10,335 bases of DNA from an uncultured Bacteroidales bacterium (GTDB lineage: Bacteria > Bacteroidota > Bacteroidia > Bacteroidales > JAUNSR01). The stretch lies in the NCBI GenBank assembly GCA_947074165.1, contig CAMTOT010000076.1:1-10335 (forward strand), read 5' to 3'. Shown here piece by piece: positions 1 through 7,511 of this stretch. Numbering within the stretch: position 1 is the first letter of the stretch; the number at the start of each line of letters is the position of its first letter. The position numbers and the translations under genes were made by a program. The notes below the pieces were generated by a model. That model searched no databases and had not been told where the DNA came from. It worked only from the letters and a program-made list of their open reading frames with translations.

Positions 1-2764
1 CATTTTTAGGAAGAGCATAGCTCACCATAAGGTTTTTCAGACGAAGGAACGAAGCGTCTTCAAGCAAATGTGTGTCAAACTGAGGAGTAACGCCGTGGCG
101 AGGGATATCAGTTACGTCACCCGGATTTTTCCAACGATCATATAGTAGTCTCTTAGACTGGTTATATGATGTGTAAAGTCCGTTACTTTCTTCGAAGAAT
201 CTGTCATTGTTGATCATCCAACGGTCTGCCACCCAGCTAAATTGAGTGCTCAAAGTGATACCTTTCCAGCTTAGAGTTGTACCGAAACCACCCTGCCAAG
301 GAGCAATGTAGTTTTTGCCGATCATAACTTTATCTGATTCACTAAACTCTGTTGTGATGTTTCCGTTTTTGTCATACCATAGAGGATCACCGTTTGCCGG
401 GTTTACACCAGCGTAACGGTTCATGTAGAATTCACCTACTGAGTGACCAACGACAAGTTTCGTGTTTGTACCTGACATTTCATATTCGTCAAGACCATTG
501 TAAAGCTCTGTGATTTCGTTATGGTTGTATGAACCATTTACGTTTACGCTCCAGTAGAAGTTTTTATTTTTGATAATATCAAGATCTACAGAAAGCTCAG
601 CACCTTTATTTACCATCGCGCCAACATTGTCCCATTTGAATCCGAAACCGCCTTCAGCGTAAGATACCGGAACAGACATTAGCATGTTAGTAGTAAGCTT
701 GTGGTAAAGCTCAGCGTTAACATTGATTCTGTCAATGAAACCAAGACGAAGACCAATGTTGTTTGTGAATAGTTTTTCCCATCCAAGATTTGAGTTACCA
801 GGCTGGATTGGAGCTATACCCGAATCACCAACGTAATCTACACCACCGGCAACAAGCTCAAGGTGTTCGAAGTTTGGAATAGATGAGTTACCCGATGTAC
901 CTGTACTGAATGTTACCTGTGCATTTGTAAGCCATCTCAAATCCTGCATGAACGCTTCTTTACGAAGGTTCCACATAAGACCAACTGACCAGAATGAAGC
1001 CCAACGTCCGTTTTTACCGAAGCGTGATGAACCGTCTGTACGTACAGAGAAGTCAGCATAGTATTTATCGTCATAGTTATATTCACCGCGTCCGAAGAAC
1101 GATAGGTATGCGTAACTTGATGATGCGTTGCTCCAAGATGCCGCGCGTGTACCCTGAGACAAGTCTGTAAGGAAGTCATTATTCTGACCGCGGGTTGTGA
1201 TCTGGAAACCTTCAGCACGGTAATCAACACCTTCTTGACCAATCATAAAATTGAATGAATGTTTGTTGTCAAGTTCGAAATTGTAATTCGCCGTGTTTGT
1301 TATAGTAAGGTTCACCATGTCGTTTGAACTACGTCCTGCCATACCTGCGCCATTGTTAGGTAGGTAGCTTGGCATAGACTGAGTAAACGCTGTAGTGTGA
1401 ACGAAGTCAACACCTAACTGAGAACGGATAACAAGGTTTTCAATTGGTCTGATCTCTGCGTATGCAGTAGAAAGAACTTTGTACTTCTTGTTTTTGTATG
1501 GATTATTTTCCATCCATTCAAGTGGATTAAGTCCGGTTCCGCTCCAGCTGTTATCGCTCTGAGATGCAAGAGATCCATCCTCTTTATACGGATTCCAGTA
1601 AGGAAGCATGAAACGAGACGCAGAGATAGGAGTGTAAAGCGCGTATTCGCCTTCATCAGCCTGGCTGATCTCTTCGTAAGTAATCATTGAGTTTGTTCCC
1701 ACTTTCAACCAAGAGTTAGCTTTCGCCTCTACGTTTGTACGTAGGTTGTAACGCGAGAAAAGAGATCCCTGTGCAATACCTTCCTGGTCGTAAAAACCTC
1801 CCGATACATAGTAGTTTACTCTTTCATTAGCTCCGCTCACAGATACATCATAGCTCTGAAGTGGCGCTCTGTCGTTGAAAATAATGTCAAGCCAGTTTAG
1901 GTCTGTCTGAGACAGTTTTGCATAATCCTGACCTGCGCTTAATCCAACTTCTTTTTCATACTGAATACGTTCAGCCGTATTCATCAGATTCCAGTTAGTG
2001 CTTGCAAGCTGAGAGATACCAAACTGAGCACGAAGCGTTACGTTTGCTTTCTCTGCCATGCGACCGCGTTTCGTTGTTATAACAACTACACCGTTTGCCG
2101 CGCGGGCACCATAGATTGATGTAGAAGAAGCATCTTTCAATACAGAGATTGATTCAATGTCTCCCGGGCTGATTGTGTTGAAATCTGCACTGCTGATAGG
2201 CACACCGTCAAGAATAAATAACGGAGATGTACCAGAGTTAATAGAGTTTGTACCACGAATCTGGAATGTAGCCGCTTTACTTGGCTCTCCCGATTCTGAT
2301 AAAACGGTCAGACCCGGAGTCTGTCCCTGAAGCGCCTGGTCGAAACTGGCAGCCGGAACGTTTTCCATCTTTTCCGCTTTCACTGTTGATACTGAACCGG
2401 CAACGGTACCTTTCTTACGAACACCGTAAGCTACCACCACCACTTCTTCCATAACTTCCGAATCAGAATGCATCACTACGTTAAGAGTTCCGGTTTTATC
2501 CGTTACTTTCATCTCTTGTGATTTCATCCCAATGTACGAAAACTTGATAGTCGCCTGAGAGGCGCCATTCACACTGATTGTGTAATAACCGTCATAGTCG
2601 GTAATCACACCATTTGTACTTCCAAGTTGCACAACTGAAACTCCAATTAGGGGTTCTTTATCCTCGCCCGAAATTACTCTACCTTTCAGGGTAAAGTTTT
2701 GAGCAAATCCCACATGAACGCTTAGCAGCGCAAACAAGAAAAACAAAAAGATTTGTTTCCTCAT
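1..2764 (-). CDS. SusC/RagA-family TonB-dependent outer-membrane receptor, C-terminus outside window
   Basis: This is the N-terminal 921 residues of a SusC-type receptor, which imports glycans or peptides through the outer membrane using TonB energy. The start ATG (2764-2762) opens a clear Sec signal peptide (residues 1-21, basic MRKQ, hydrophobic core, GFA|Q). Then follow a carboxypeptidase-regulatory-like beta domain (about 24-98), a TonB-box-like segment EEVVVVAYG (106-114) and the plug domain (about 115-235). The plug carries IRGTNS (169-174), LDGVPI (185-190) and the SusC signature LKDASSTSIYGARAANG (209-225). The rest is a beta-barrel rich in aromatic residues with no stop or frame break. 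SusC proteins are usually about 1000 residues or more, so roughly 80-150 residues, including the last barrel strands, are missing at the left edge. A susD partner would be expected just beyond that edge. The substrate cannot be deduced. The family call is very secure. Confidence 0.96.
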   Translation of the reverse strand, partial: MRKQIFLFFLFALLSVHVGFAQNFTLKGRVISGEDKEPLIGVSVVQLGSTNGVITDYDGYYTISVNGASQATIKFSYIGMKSQEMKVTDKTGTLNVVMHSDSEVMEEVVVVAYGVRKKGTVAGSVSTVKAEKMENVPAASFDQALQGQTPGLTVLSESGEPSKAATFQIRGTNSINSGTSPLFILDGVPISSADFNTISPGDIESISVLKDASSTSIYGARAANGVVVITTKRGRMAEKANVTLRAQFGISQLASTNWNLMNTAERIQYEKEVGLSAGQDYAKLSQTDLNWLDIIFNDRAPLQSYDVSVSGANERVNYYVSGGFYDQEGIAQGSLFSRYNLRTNVEAKANSWLKVGTNSMITYEEISQADEGEYALYTPISASRFMLPYWNPYKEDGSLASQSDNSWSGTGLNPLEWMENNPYKNKKYKVLSTAYAEIRPIENLVIRSQLGVDFVHTTAFTQSMPSYLPNNGAGMAGRSSNDMVNLTITNTANYNFELDNKHSFNFMIGQEGVDYRAEGFQITTRGQNNDFLTDLSQGTRAASWSNASSSYAYLSFFGRGEYNYDDKYYADFSVRTDGSSRFGKNGRWASFWSVGLMWNLRKEAFMQDLRWLTNAQVTFSTGTSGNSSIPNFEHLELVAGGVDYVGDSGIAPIQPGNSNLGWEKLFTNNIGLRLGFIDRINVNAELYHKLTTNMLMSVPVSYAEGGFGFKWDNVGAMVNKGAELSVDLDIIKNKNFYWSVNVNGSYNHNEITELYNGLDEYEMSGTNTKLVVGHSVGEFYMNRYAGVNPANGDPLWYDKNGNITTEFSESDKVMIGKNYIAPWQGGFGTTLSWKGITLSTQFSWVADRWMINNDRFFEESNGLYTSYNQSKRLLYDRWKNPGDVTDIPRHGVTPQFDTHLLEDASFLRLKNLMVSYALPKN

Positions 2765-2809
2765 TTACTTTAAAAATTACTAAATAATTAGGGTTGTTAT
2801 AAAAAAAAT

Positions 2810-2880
2810 ATCTCTAGCTTGTTTAGGCTTAAATGATTAATTAAAAATTTCTATTATCAATTTCTTTATAAATCTCTAGC
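2810..2880. repeat. 9-base direct repeat in the receptor leader
   Basis: ATCTCTAGC occurs at 2810-2818 and again at 2872-2880, 62 bases apart start to start, and each copy follows a TTATAAA-type A/T run. Both lie in the probable untranslated leader of the SusC-like gene and stand out as GC-containing islands in AT-rich DNA. They could be a paired regulatory site or chance; two copies are not enough to decide. Confidence 0.35.
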
Positions 2881-2938
2881 ATCTAATTGCTTCATTTGCA
2901 CTTTTTCGTTTAGGTTATTTTACGCAATTTCTAATATG

Positions 2939-2946
2939 CAAATGTA
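2939..2946 (-). promoter_or_regulatory. Candidate -7 element for the SusC-like gene
   Basis: Read on the minus strand this is TACATTTG, an exact match to the Bacteroidetes -7 consensus TAnnTTTG. I found no convincing TTTG at the expected distance upstream; the nearest TTG (2961-2959) is only 12 bases away. If used, it implies an untranslated leader of roughly 170 bases. It is the only such match on this strand that I found between the receptor and tatA. Confidence 0.3.
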
Positions 2947-3495
2947 ATAATACCTACACAATATTTAAGAGTGCTAACAGTTCAAAATCACTTAAAAATA
3001 TTAAACGGTTAATTGCTTTAAATTTGTAAGGTGTTTCTCGTTTTGTCTTTTCATTTTGCTACAGCTATGTATTGGCTTTAAATTCCGGTTTTTTGGTCTA
3101 ATGGTTGTAAATCAGTGTGTAAGGGTGTATGTTCTGTTTTTGTCGTTTTGTTTATCTACCGATAAACGATAAATAGTTATTGCTTACAAATTGTAACATA
3201 TCTTTTGTTAGCAAATTTGAATAAAATCAATATGCTAAAAATAAATTAAATATTGAAACAAATATGTAAAACCTTTGTCACGCTTTTATATTATTTGTCG
3301 AAGGTCGTTCTGTTGTATAATTATTCATTAATCTGAATATTAAGCTTAAAGAACAATATATATATAGCTTTGTTTTAATAATATATGTTTGATGAGTACT
3401 CATAAATGTGTTTTTGTAATTGATAATATTTGTGAAAAAATTAAAATGATGTGTTATCAATTGTTCTGATAAAATTATTATTATTTGAAAAAGTG

Positions 3496-3503
3496 TAAAT
3501 TTG
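3496..3503 (+). promoter_or_regulatory. Candidate -7 element for the tatA operon
   Basis: TAAATTTG matches TAnnTTTG and lies 40 bases before the tatA ATG, a usual leader length. No clear TTTG is found about 20 bases upstream (only AT-rich DNA), so the support is the -7 match and position alone. An alternative TATGTTTG lies at 3384-3391. Confidence 0.35.
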
Positions 3504-3543
3504 ATAAACATAAGTATTTAACATATAAATAAACAAGTATATT

Positions 3544-3765
3544 ATGACATTAAATAGTATTTTACTCTTCTTAGGGCTTGGTATGCAGGAGATTATATTT
3601 GTAGCCTTAATCGTATTGCTGCTTTTTGGCGGAAAGAAAATTCCTGAATTAATGAAAGGACTCGGTTCTGGTGTTAAAAGTTTTAAGGAAGGGATGTCAG
3701 GCATTGAAGATGAGTTAAATAAAGATTCCAAAGAGTCTAAAAAAGATTCTGAGAAAGATAAATAA
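3544..3765 (+). CDS. tatA: Sec-independent protein translocase subunit TatA (TatA/E type)
   Basis: TatA multimerises at the membrane to let folded, cofactor-loaded proteins cross by the twin-arginine pathway. The 73-residue protein has a short N-terminal stretch with polar Q15-E16, a single membrane helix (about 16-28), the conserved F28-G29-G30 hinge, an amphipathic helix starting KKIPELMKGLGSGVKSFKEG (31-50), and a highly charged Lys/Asp/Glu/Ser tail (55-73). All are standard TatA features. The ATG at 3544 is preferred over the internal ATG at residue 14, because starting there would leave too little before the helix. No Shine-Dalgarno is visible, as is usual in this phylum. It is the first gene of the operon, 11 bases ahead of tatC. 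No tatB follows, so this TatA probably does both jobs, as in other TatAC systems. Confidence 0.95.
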   Translation: MTLNSILLFLGLGMQEIIFVALIVLLLFGGKKIPELMKGLGSGVKSFKEGMSGIEDELNKDSKESKKDSEKDK

Positions 3766-3776
3766 ATATGCGCTAG

Positions 3777-4559
3777 ATGGCAGATAAAGAACTCACTTTC
3801 TGGGAGCATCTTGATGAGCTTAGAGGGGTTATTATGCGGGTTTTTATTGGCATTACAGTTGGATTTATAATCGCTTTTGTATGTAAAGAAGCTGTTTTTG
3901 ATATCCTTTTGGCTCCCAATAAAAACACCTTTCTTACTTACTCTTTATGTAATTCGCTTGCGGCAAAATTCGGACTTGATCCTGTTTTTGGCGGGGATAT
4001 GAGTATCGAACTGATAAGTACAGAGTTGATGTCGCAGTTTATGATACACATGAAGATGGCTTTTTACATAGGTATCCTTTTTGCTTCTCCGTATATAATA
4101 TATCAGTTATTCGGATATGTAGCTCCGGCACTGTATGAAAATGAAAGGAGATACTCTTCACGGGTCATATTCTTCTCTTTTTTCCTATTCATAATAGGTG
4201 TGCTTGTAGCATATTATGTCGTATTCCCGTTTTCATTTCAGTTTCTGGCAGGGTATCAGGTTACGGCCGATGTAAAAAATACAATCACATTACAGTCTTA
4301 TACGGATACTTTTATAATACTATCACTTATGATGGGTATTATGTTTGAAATACCAATCGTTGCCTGGCTATTGGGTAAACTTGGAGTGCTAACGGCAGAT
4401 ATATTGCGCCGCTTTCGCAAACATTCTCTTATCGTTATACTTATTATTGCGGCTGTCATCACACCTACATCAGATATATTCACACTTTTGCTTGTTTCCA
4501 TACCAATCTATTTACTTTATGAAGCAAGCATATTAATAGTCAGAAACACAAATAAATAA
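3777..4559 (+). CDS. tatC: Sec-independent protein translocase subunit TatC
   Basis: TatC is the six-helix inner-membrane receptor that binds the twin-arginine signal peptide. The protein is 260 residues, the usual size. It shows the N-terminal signature FWEHLDELR (8-16), the first cytoplasmic loop SPYIIYQLFGYVAPALYENERR (104-125) including the glutamate that contacts twin arginines (E123, matching E. coli E103), and the membrane-embedded FEIP glutamate (E191, matching E. coli E170). The C-terminal TPTSD...IPIYLLYE motif (229-249) is also present. Hydrophobic helices lie at about 18-36, 88-112, 130-157, 177-199, 216-229 and 234-254. The first periplasmic loop is longer than in E. coli. It starts 11 bases after tatA and ends 14 bases before a gene whose product has its own Tat signal, so translocase and cargo are co-transcribed. 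Confidence 0.96.
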   Translation: MADKELTFWEHLDELRGVIMRVFIGITVGFIIAFVCKEAVFDILLAPNKNTFLTYSLCNSLAAKFGLDPVFGGDMSIELISTELMSQFMIHMKMAFYIGILFASPYIIYQLFGYVAPALYENERRYSSRVIFFSFFLFIIGVLVAYYVVFPFSFQFLAGYQVTADVKNTITLQSYTDTFIILSLMMGIMFEIPIVAWLLGKLGVLTADILRRFRKHSLIVILIIAAVITPTSDIFTLLLVSIPIYLLYEASILIVRNTNK

Positions 4560-4573
4560 CTCTGTTTTTATAG

Positions 4574-5923
4574 ATGAAAAAAGAATCTTTAATATCAAGA
4601 AGAAAAGCACTTAAAATAATGTCTCTTGGAGGTGTCGGTCTGATGCAGGCATGCTCAGGCACTAACCTTGACGGTATTGATAAGACCTCATTCTCATTCG
4701 ACAAAAAAGCGATTGACGGTAAGGTTGATAAACGGACAGATACGCAATCTCAAAATGAGATATCCTTGTTAGGTTTTGGATGTATGCGTTATCCTCTTAT
4801 TCCCGGGACTAAAAAAATTGATGAAGATCAGGCTCAAATGATGGTTGATTATGCATATGAACATGGCATTAATTACTTTGACACTGCTTGGCCTTATCAT
4901 AACGGAGAATCGGAAACCTTTACAGGTAAGGCACTTAAGGAATATCCTCGTCACTCATTTTTTCTTGCAGATAAAATGCCGACATGGGCTGTCAATGACC
5001 TTCAGTCCGCAAAAGATATTTTCAATAAACAGCTGGAAAAGTGTCAGGTTGATTATTTCGATTATTATCTTCTTCATGCATTGAGCAAACAGGAGGATTA
5101 CGAACGAGTATATGAGCAATATGGTGTACTTGAATACCTGCAGAAAGAGAAAGCCGAAGGACGTATTAGACAGTTAGGTTTTTCTTTTCACGGTTCACTA
5201 GAATTTTTTGAATATCTTCTTAATAAACCGGTTGAATGGGATTTTATCCAGATTCAGCTTAATTACTACGATTGGGACGATCCTAAGCAAAACTCAGGCA
5301 AGCTTTATAAAATGCTTGAAGAGAGAAATATACCAGTCATCGTGATGGAGCCGATTCGCGGCGGTATGCTTGCGCGTCTTAATGACGGGGTAGTAAAATA
5401 TCTGAAAAGTGAAGATCCTTCTCTTACTCCCGCAGCCTGGGCTTTACGATATGTCGGATCTTTCCCTGCAGTTTTAACTGTCCTTAGTGGTATGTCAAAG
5501 ATGGAGCACGTGGAGGAGAACGTATATACGTTTTCTTCATTTAAACCACTTACAGAAGGGGAGCGGAAGGTATTAAATAAGGCTCTCACTTCTTTTAAAG
5601 AGAATAAACCTATCGTTTGTACTGATTGTAAATATTGCATGCCTTGCAAATTCGGTGTTAATATACCAGGCATATTTTTAAACTACAACGAATTGGTAGG
5701 CGAACTCAATGTGCCTAATCCCAACGGAGTAAAAGATGATGATTACTTTAAGAAAAGACGCATGTTCCTGAATAGTTTTAATAATAAATTTGACGATTCA
5801 GAACTCGCTCATCGTTGCATCGGATGTGGGAAATGTGTTTCTCTTTGTCCGCAGAGTATAAATATACCTAAGCAAATGAGAGAGATAGATAACTTTATAG
5901 CTCAATTAAAGAAAGATAAATAA
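4574..5923 (+). CDS. Tat-exported lipoprotein aldo/keto reductase with C-terminal 4Fe-4S module
   Basis: The N-terminus is a twin-arginine signal, SRRKALK (8-14), with a hydrophobic core ending in LMQAC (23-27). C27 looks like a lipid-modified cysteine, predicting a folded, membrane-tethered lipoprotein outside the cytoplasm. A TIM-barrel aldo/keto reductase domain follows (about 62-325) with the whole family tetrad in place: D103 and Y108 in FDTAWPYHNGE, K134 in ADKMP, and H168 in YYLLHAL. The cofactor-loop-like segment SGMSKMEHVEEN (305-316) is also present. The C-terminal part carries C349xxC352xxC355xxC358 and C415xxC418xxC421xxxC425P, enough for one or two Fe-S clusters; this fusion is common in the COG1453-like branch. 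At 449 residues it is long because of the signal and Fe-S parts. The substrate is unknown. NADP(H) could be carried out inside the folded protein, or electrons could come through the Fe-S module from the next gene's product; that link is inference. Confidence 0.9.
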   Translation: MKKESLISRRKALKIMSLGGVGLMQACSGTNLDGIDKTSFSFDKKAIDGKVDKRTDTQSQNEISLLGFGCMRYPLIPGTKKIDEDQAQMMVDYAYEHGINYFDTAWPYHNGESETFTGKALKEYPRHSFFLADKMPTWAVNDLQSAKDIFNKQLEKCQVDYFDYYLLHALSKQEDYERVYEQYGVLEYLQKEKAEGRIRQLGFSFHGSLEFFEYLLNKPVEWDFIQIQLNYYDWDDPKQNSGKLYKMLEERNIPVIVMEPIRGGMLARLNDGVVKYLKSEDPSLTPAAWALRYVGSFPAVLTVLSGMSKMEHVEENVYTFSSFKPLTEGERKVLNKALTSFKENKPIVCTDCKYCMPCKFGVNIPGIFLNYNELVGELNVPNPNGVKDDDYFKKRRMFLNSFNNKFDDSELAHRCIGCGKCVSLCPQSINIPKQMREIDNFIAQLKKDK

Positions 5924-5935
5924 TACCGCTGTACT

Positions 5936-7414
5936 ATGCTGAAAAATACAAGACTCATCGCAGCTTTGCTGTGGTTTTCTCTTATTACATTATATTTTCT
6001 TGATATTGCTTCTGTTTTGCCTGATAAGATGGCAAGACTGGCAAAAATGCAGTTTGTGCCTGCTTTGCTTGCTCACTCTACGGTGATTTTAATTATTCTT
6101 ATCGGGCTTACCATGATACTCGGACGAATATATTGCTCAGTGATATGTCCGCTTGGGGTTTTTCAAGATATAGTAGGGTGGTTTTCATCACGCTTCGGAA
6201 AGAAAAACCGATATAAATATTTCAAGCCATTGAATGTAGTCAGATATTCTTTTCTTGCCGTTTTTATGATTGGGCTTATTGCAGGTATTATGATTATTCC
6301 GGCGTTGATTGATCCATATAGCCTTTACGGCAGGATGATTACTTCTCTGATAAAACCGTTATATCAATTAGGTAATAATCTTATGGCTGATGTGACAGAC
6401 GCAAACGGGAGCTACTATTTTGCAAGAAATCAGGTTTATATAGCGTCGCTTGCTTCACTAATAATATCTGCCGTATCGGTTGTCACAATTAAATTTCTAA
6501 TGTGGAAATACGGCCGTGTATACTGCAATAGCGTTTGTCCAGTCGGCACTATACTTGGTGTGGTAAGTAAATTCGCTATTTTTAAAATTGCTATCAATAC
6601 AGAGCAATGTAATAATTGCGGTTTGTGCGCCAGAAGATGTAAGGCATCATGTATAGATTCAAAAAATCACGCTATAGATTACTCTCGCTGTATTGCTTGT
6701 TATAATTGTATAGGTGTATGTAAACGAGATGCTATTACATATAAATATCAGCCTAATAAGAAATCTAAAGAAGTTTTGTCTGCAAATGTAGATCATTCGA
6801 AACGTCGTTTTTTCGGGACAGCAATTGCTACTTCTGTAGCTGTGCCAAAAATCATGGCACATGGTGCAGGTGAAGATATTATAACTAAGGTTACGGGTCG
6901 TTCTGTGCCTAAAAGAGAGATACCTCTTTCACCGGCTGGTTCATTAGCAGTAAAAAGATTAAACAATCATTGTACGTCTTGCCATCTTTGTATAGCCAAG
7001 TGTCCAAACAATGTGCTTCGTCCTTCTGTAAAAGAATATGGCATAACAAATATAATGCAGCCTGTCATGTATTATGAGAAAGGTTTTTGCGATTATAACT
7101 GTAATCTTTGTTCTACTGTATGCCCTAACGGTGCTATATCTAAGGTGTCTATTGAAGAGAAACAAAAGATTAAAATCGGTTATGCAAGCCTTAATATCGA
7201 ATCATGTGTAGTGGTTACTGATAAAGAAGAGTGTGGAAACTGCTCGCGTCATTGTCCTGTTGATGCTATCAGGATGTTGCCATACGAGGATAAACGACGT
7301 ATACCTAAAGTTGACACAGAGTTGTGTATTGGGTGTGGAGCATGTGAATTTCATTGTCCCGCAAAACCATTTACAGCTATTTATGTAGAGGGATATGAGG
7401 TACATAAAGCTTAA
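5936..7414 (+). CDS. NapH-NapG-like fused membrane polyferredoxin with an internal twin-arginine signal
   Basis: The first half resembles NapH/FixG-type membrane ferredoxins. It has four hydrophobic helices (about 7-25, 43-63, 103-124, 167-188) and two CxxxCP motifs (C67/C71 and C197/C201) just after helices 2 and 4. Two 4Fe-4S motifs follow (C225-C228-C231-C235 and C252-C255-C258-C262; extra C239). Next comes SKRRFFG (288-294) and a weakly hydrophobic Ala/Val/Ile stretch to about 307, which reads as a Tat signal in mid-chain. The second half resembles NapG/MauM with four Fe-S motifs: C346/349/352/356, C385/389/392/396, C424 then C433/436/440 after eight residues (a NapG-like spacing), and C464/467/470/474. 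With the N-terminus inside, clusters 1-2 face the cytoplasm and clusters 3-6 the outside. NapGH passes electrons from quinol to periplasmic enzymes; a like role here, perhaps toward the co-transcribed reductase, is inferred. It starts 12 bases after that gene. Confidence 0.9.
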   Translation: MLKNTRLIAALLWFSLITLYFLDIASVLPDKMARLAKMQFVPALLAHSTVILIILIGLTMILGRIYCSVICPLGVFQDIVGWFSSRFGKKNRYKYFKPLNVVRYSFLAVFMIGLIAGIMIIPALIDPYSLYGRMITSLIKPLYQLGNNLMADVTDANGSYYFARNQVYIASLASLIISAVSVVTIKFLMWKYGRVYCNSVCPVGTILGVVSKFAIFKIAINTEQCNNCGLCARRCKASCIDSKNHAIDYSRCIACYNCIGVCKRDAITYKYQPNKKSKEVLSANVDHSKRRFFGTAIATSVAVPKIMAHGAGEDIITKVTGRSVPKREIPLSPAGSLAVKRLNNHCTSCHLCIAKCPNNVLRPSVKEYGITNIMQPVMYYEKGFCDYNCNLCSTVCPNGAISKVSIEEKQKIKIGYASLNIESCVVVTDKEECGNCSRHCPVDAIRMLPYEDKRRIPKVDTELCIGCGACEFHCPAKPFTAIYVEGYEVHKA

Positions 7415-7435
7415 TCATCAATAAGTCTTTATCGC

Positions 7436-7511
7436 ATAAAACATTATAAAAATAAAGCTGCCGTAATCTGACTAACTCAGATACGGCAGCTTTATTTTTA
7501 TAATGTTTTAT
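7436..7511. terminator. Bidirectional terminator, 76-base near-perfect palindrome
   Basis: The arms 7436-7471 and 7477-7511 pair along their whole length with one bulged A (in GTAATCTGA against TCAGATAC) and a 5-base loop CTAAC. The GC-rich core is AAAGCTGCCGTA / TACGGCAGCTTT, flanked by an A-run on the left and a T-run on the right, so it can end transcription from either side. It starts 21 bases after the polyferredoxin stop and abuts the stop codon of the convergent lyase gene. The stem is longer than termination needs. Confidence 0.9.

Larger units (their letters stand above)
2765..3543. other. AT-rich divergent intergenic region (779 bases) without a credible gene
   Basis: This gap separates the start of the SusC-like gene from the start of tatA, which point away from each other. 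It is very AT-rich, and the open frames crossing it are low-complexity (Ile/Asn/Thr/Phe-rich) with no recognisable motif. It contains several TAnnTTTG-like matches on the plus strand (TAAATTTG at 3019-3026, TATGTTTG at 3384-3391, TAAATTTG at 3496-3503), one on the minus strand (2939-2946), and a spaced 9-base direct repeat near the receptor start. I see no tRNA, riboswitch or insertion sequence in it. Its length would leave room for a small RNA or an activator site, but nothing visible shows one. Confidence 0.7.

Noticed and set aside
937..1656. Open frames on the minus strand inside the receptor gene (937-1242 and 1414-1656)
   Set aside because: They lie in another frame of the SusC-like gene, which is uninterrupted here and has clear family motifs; their translations show no motif.
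3544..3765. TatB instead of TatA
   Set aside because: The protein is short, with the F-G-G hinge and a short charged tail typical of TatA; TatB is usually longer, and no second TatA/B-type gene is present.
3278..3809. Minus-strand open frames (3278-3511 and 3441-3809) before and across tatA
   Set aside because: Low-complexity Ile/Asn/Ser/Thr-rich translations of AT-rich DNA; the second is the antisense of the well-supported tatA.
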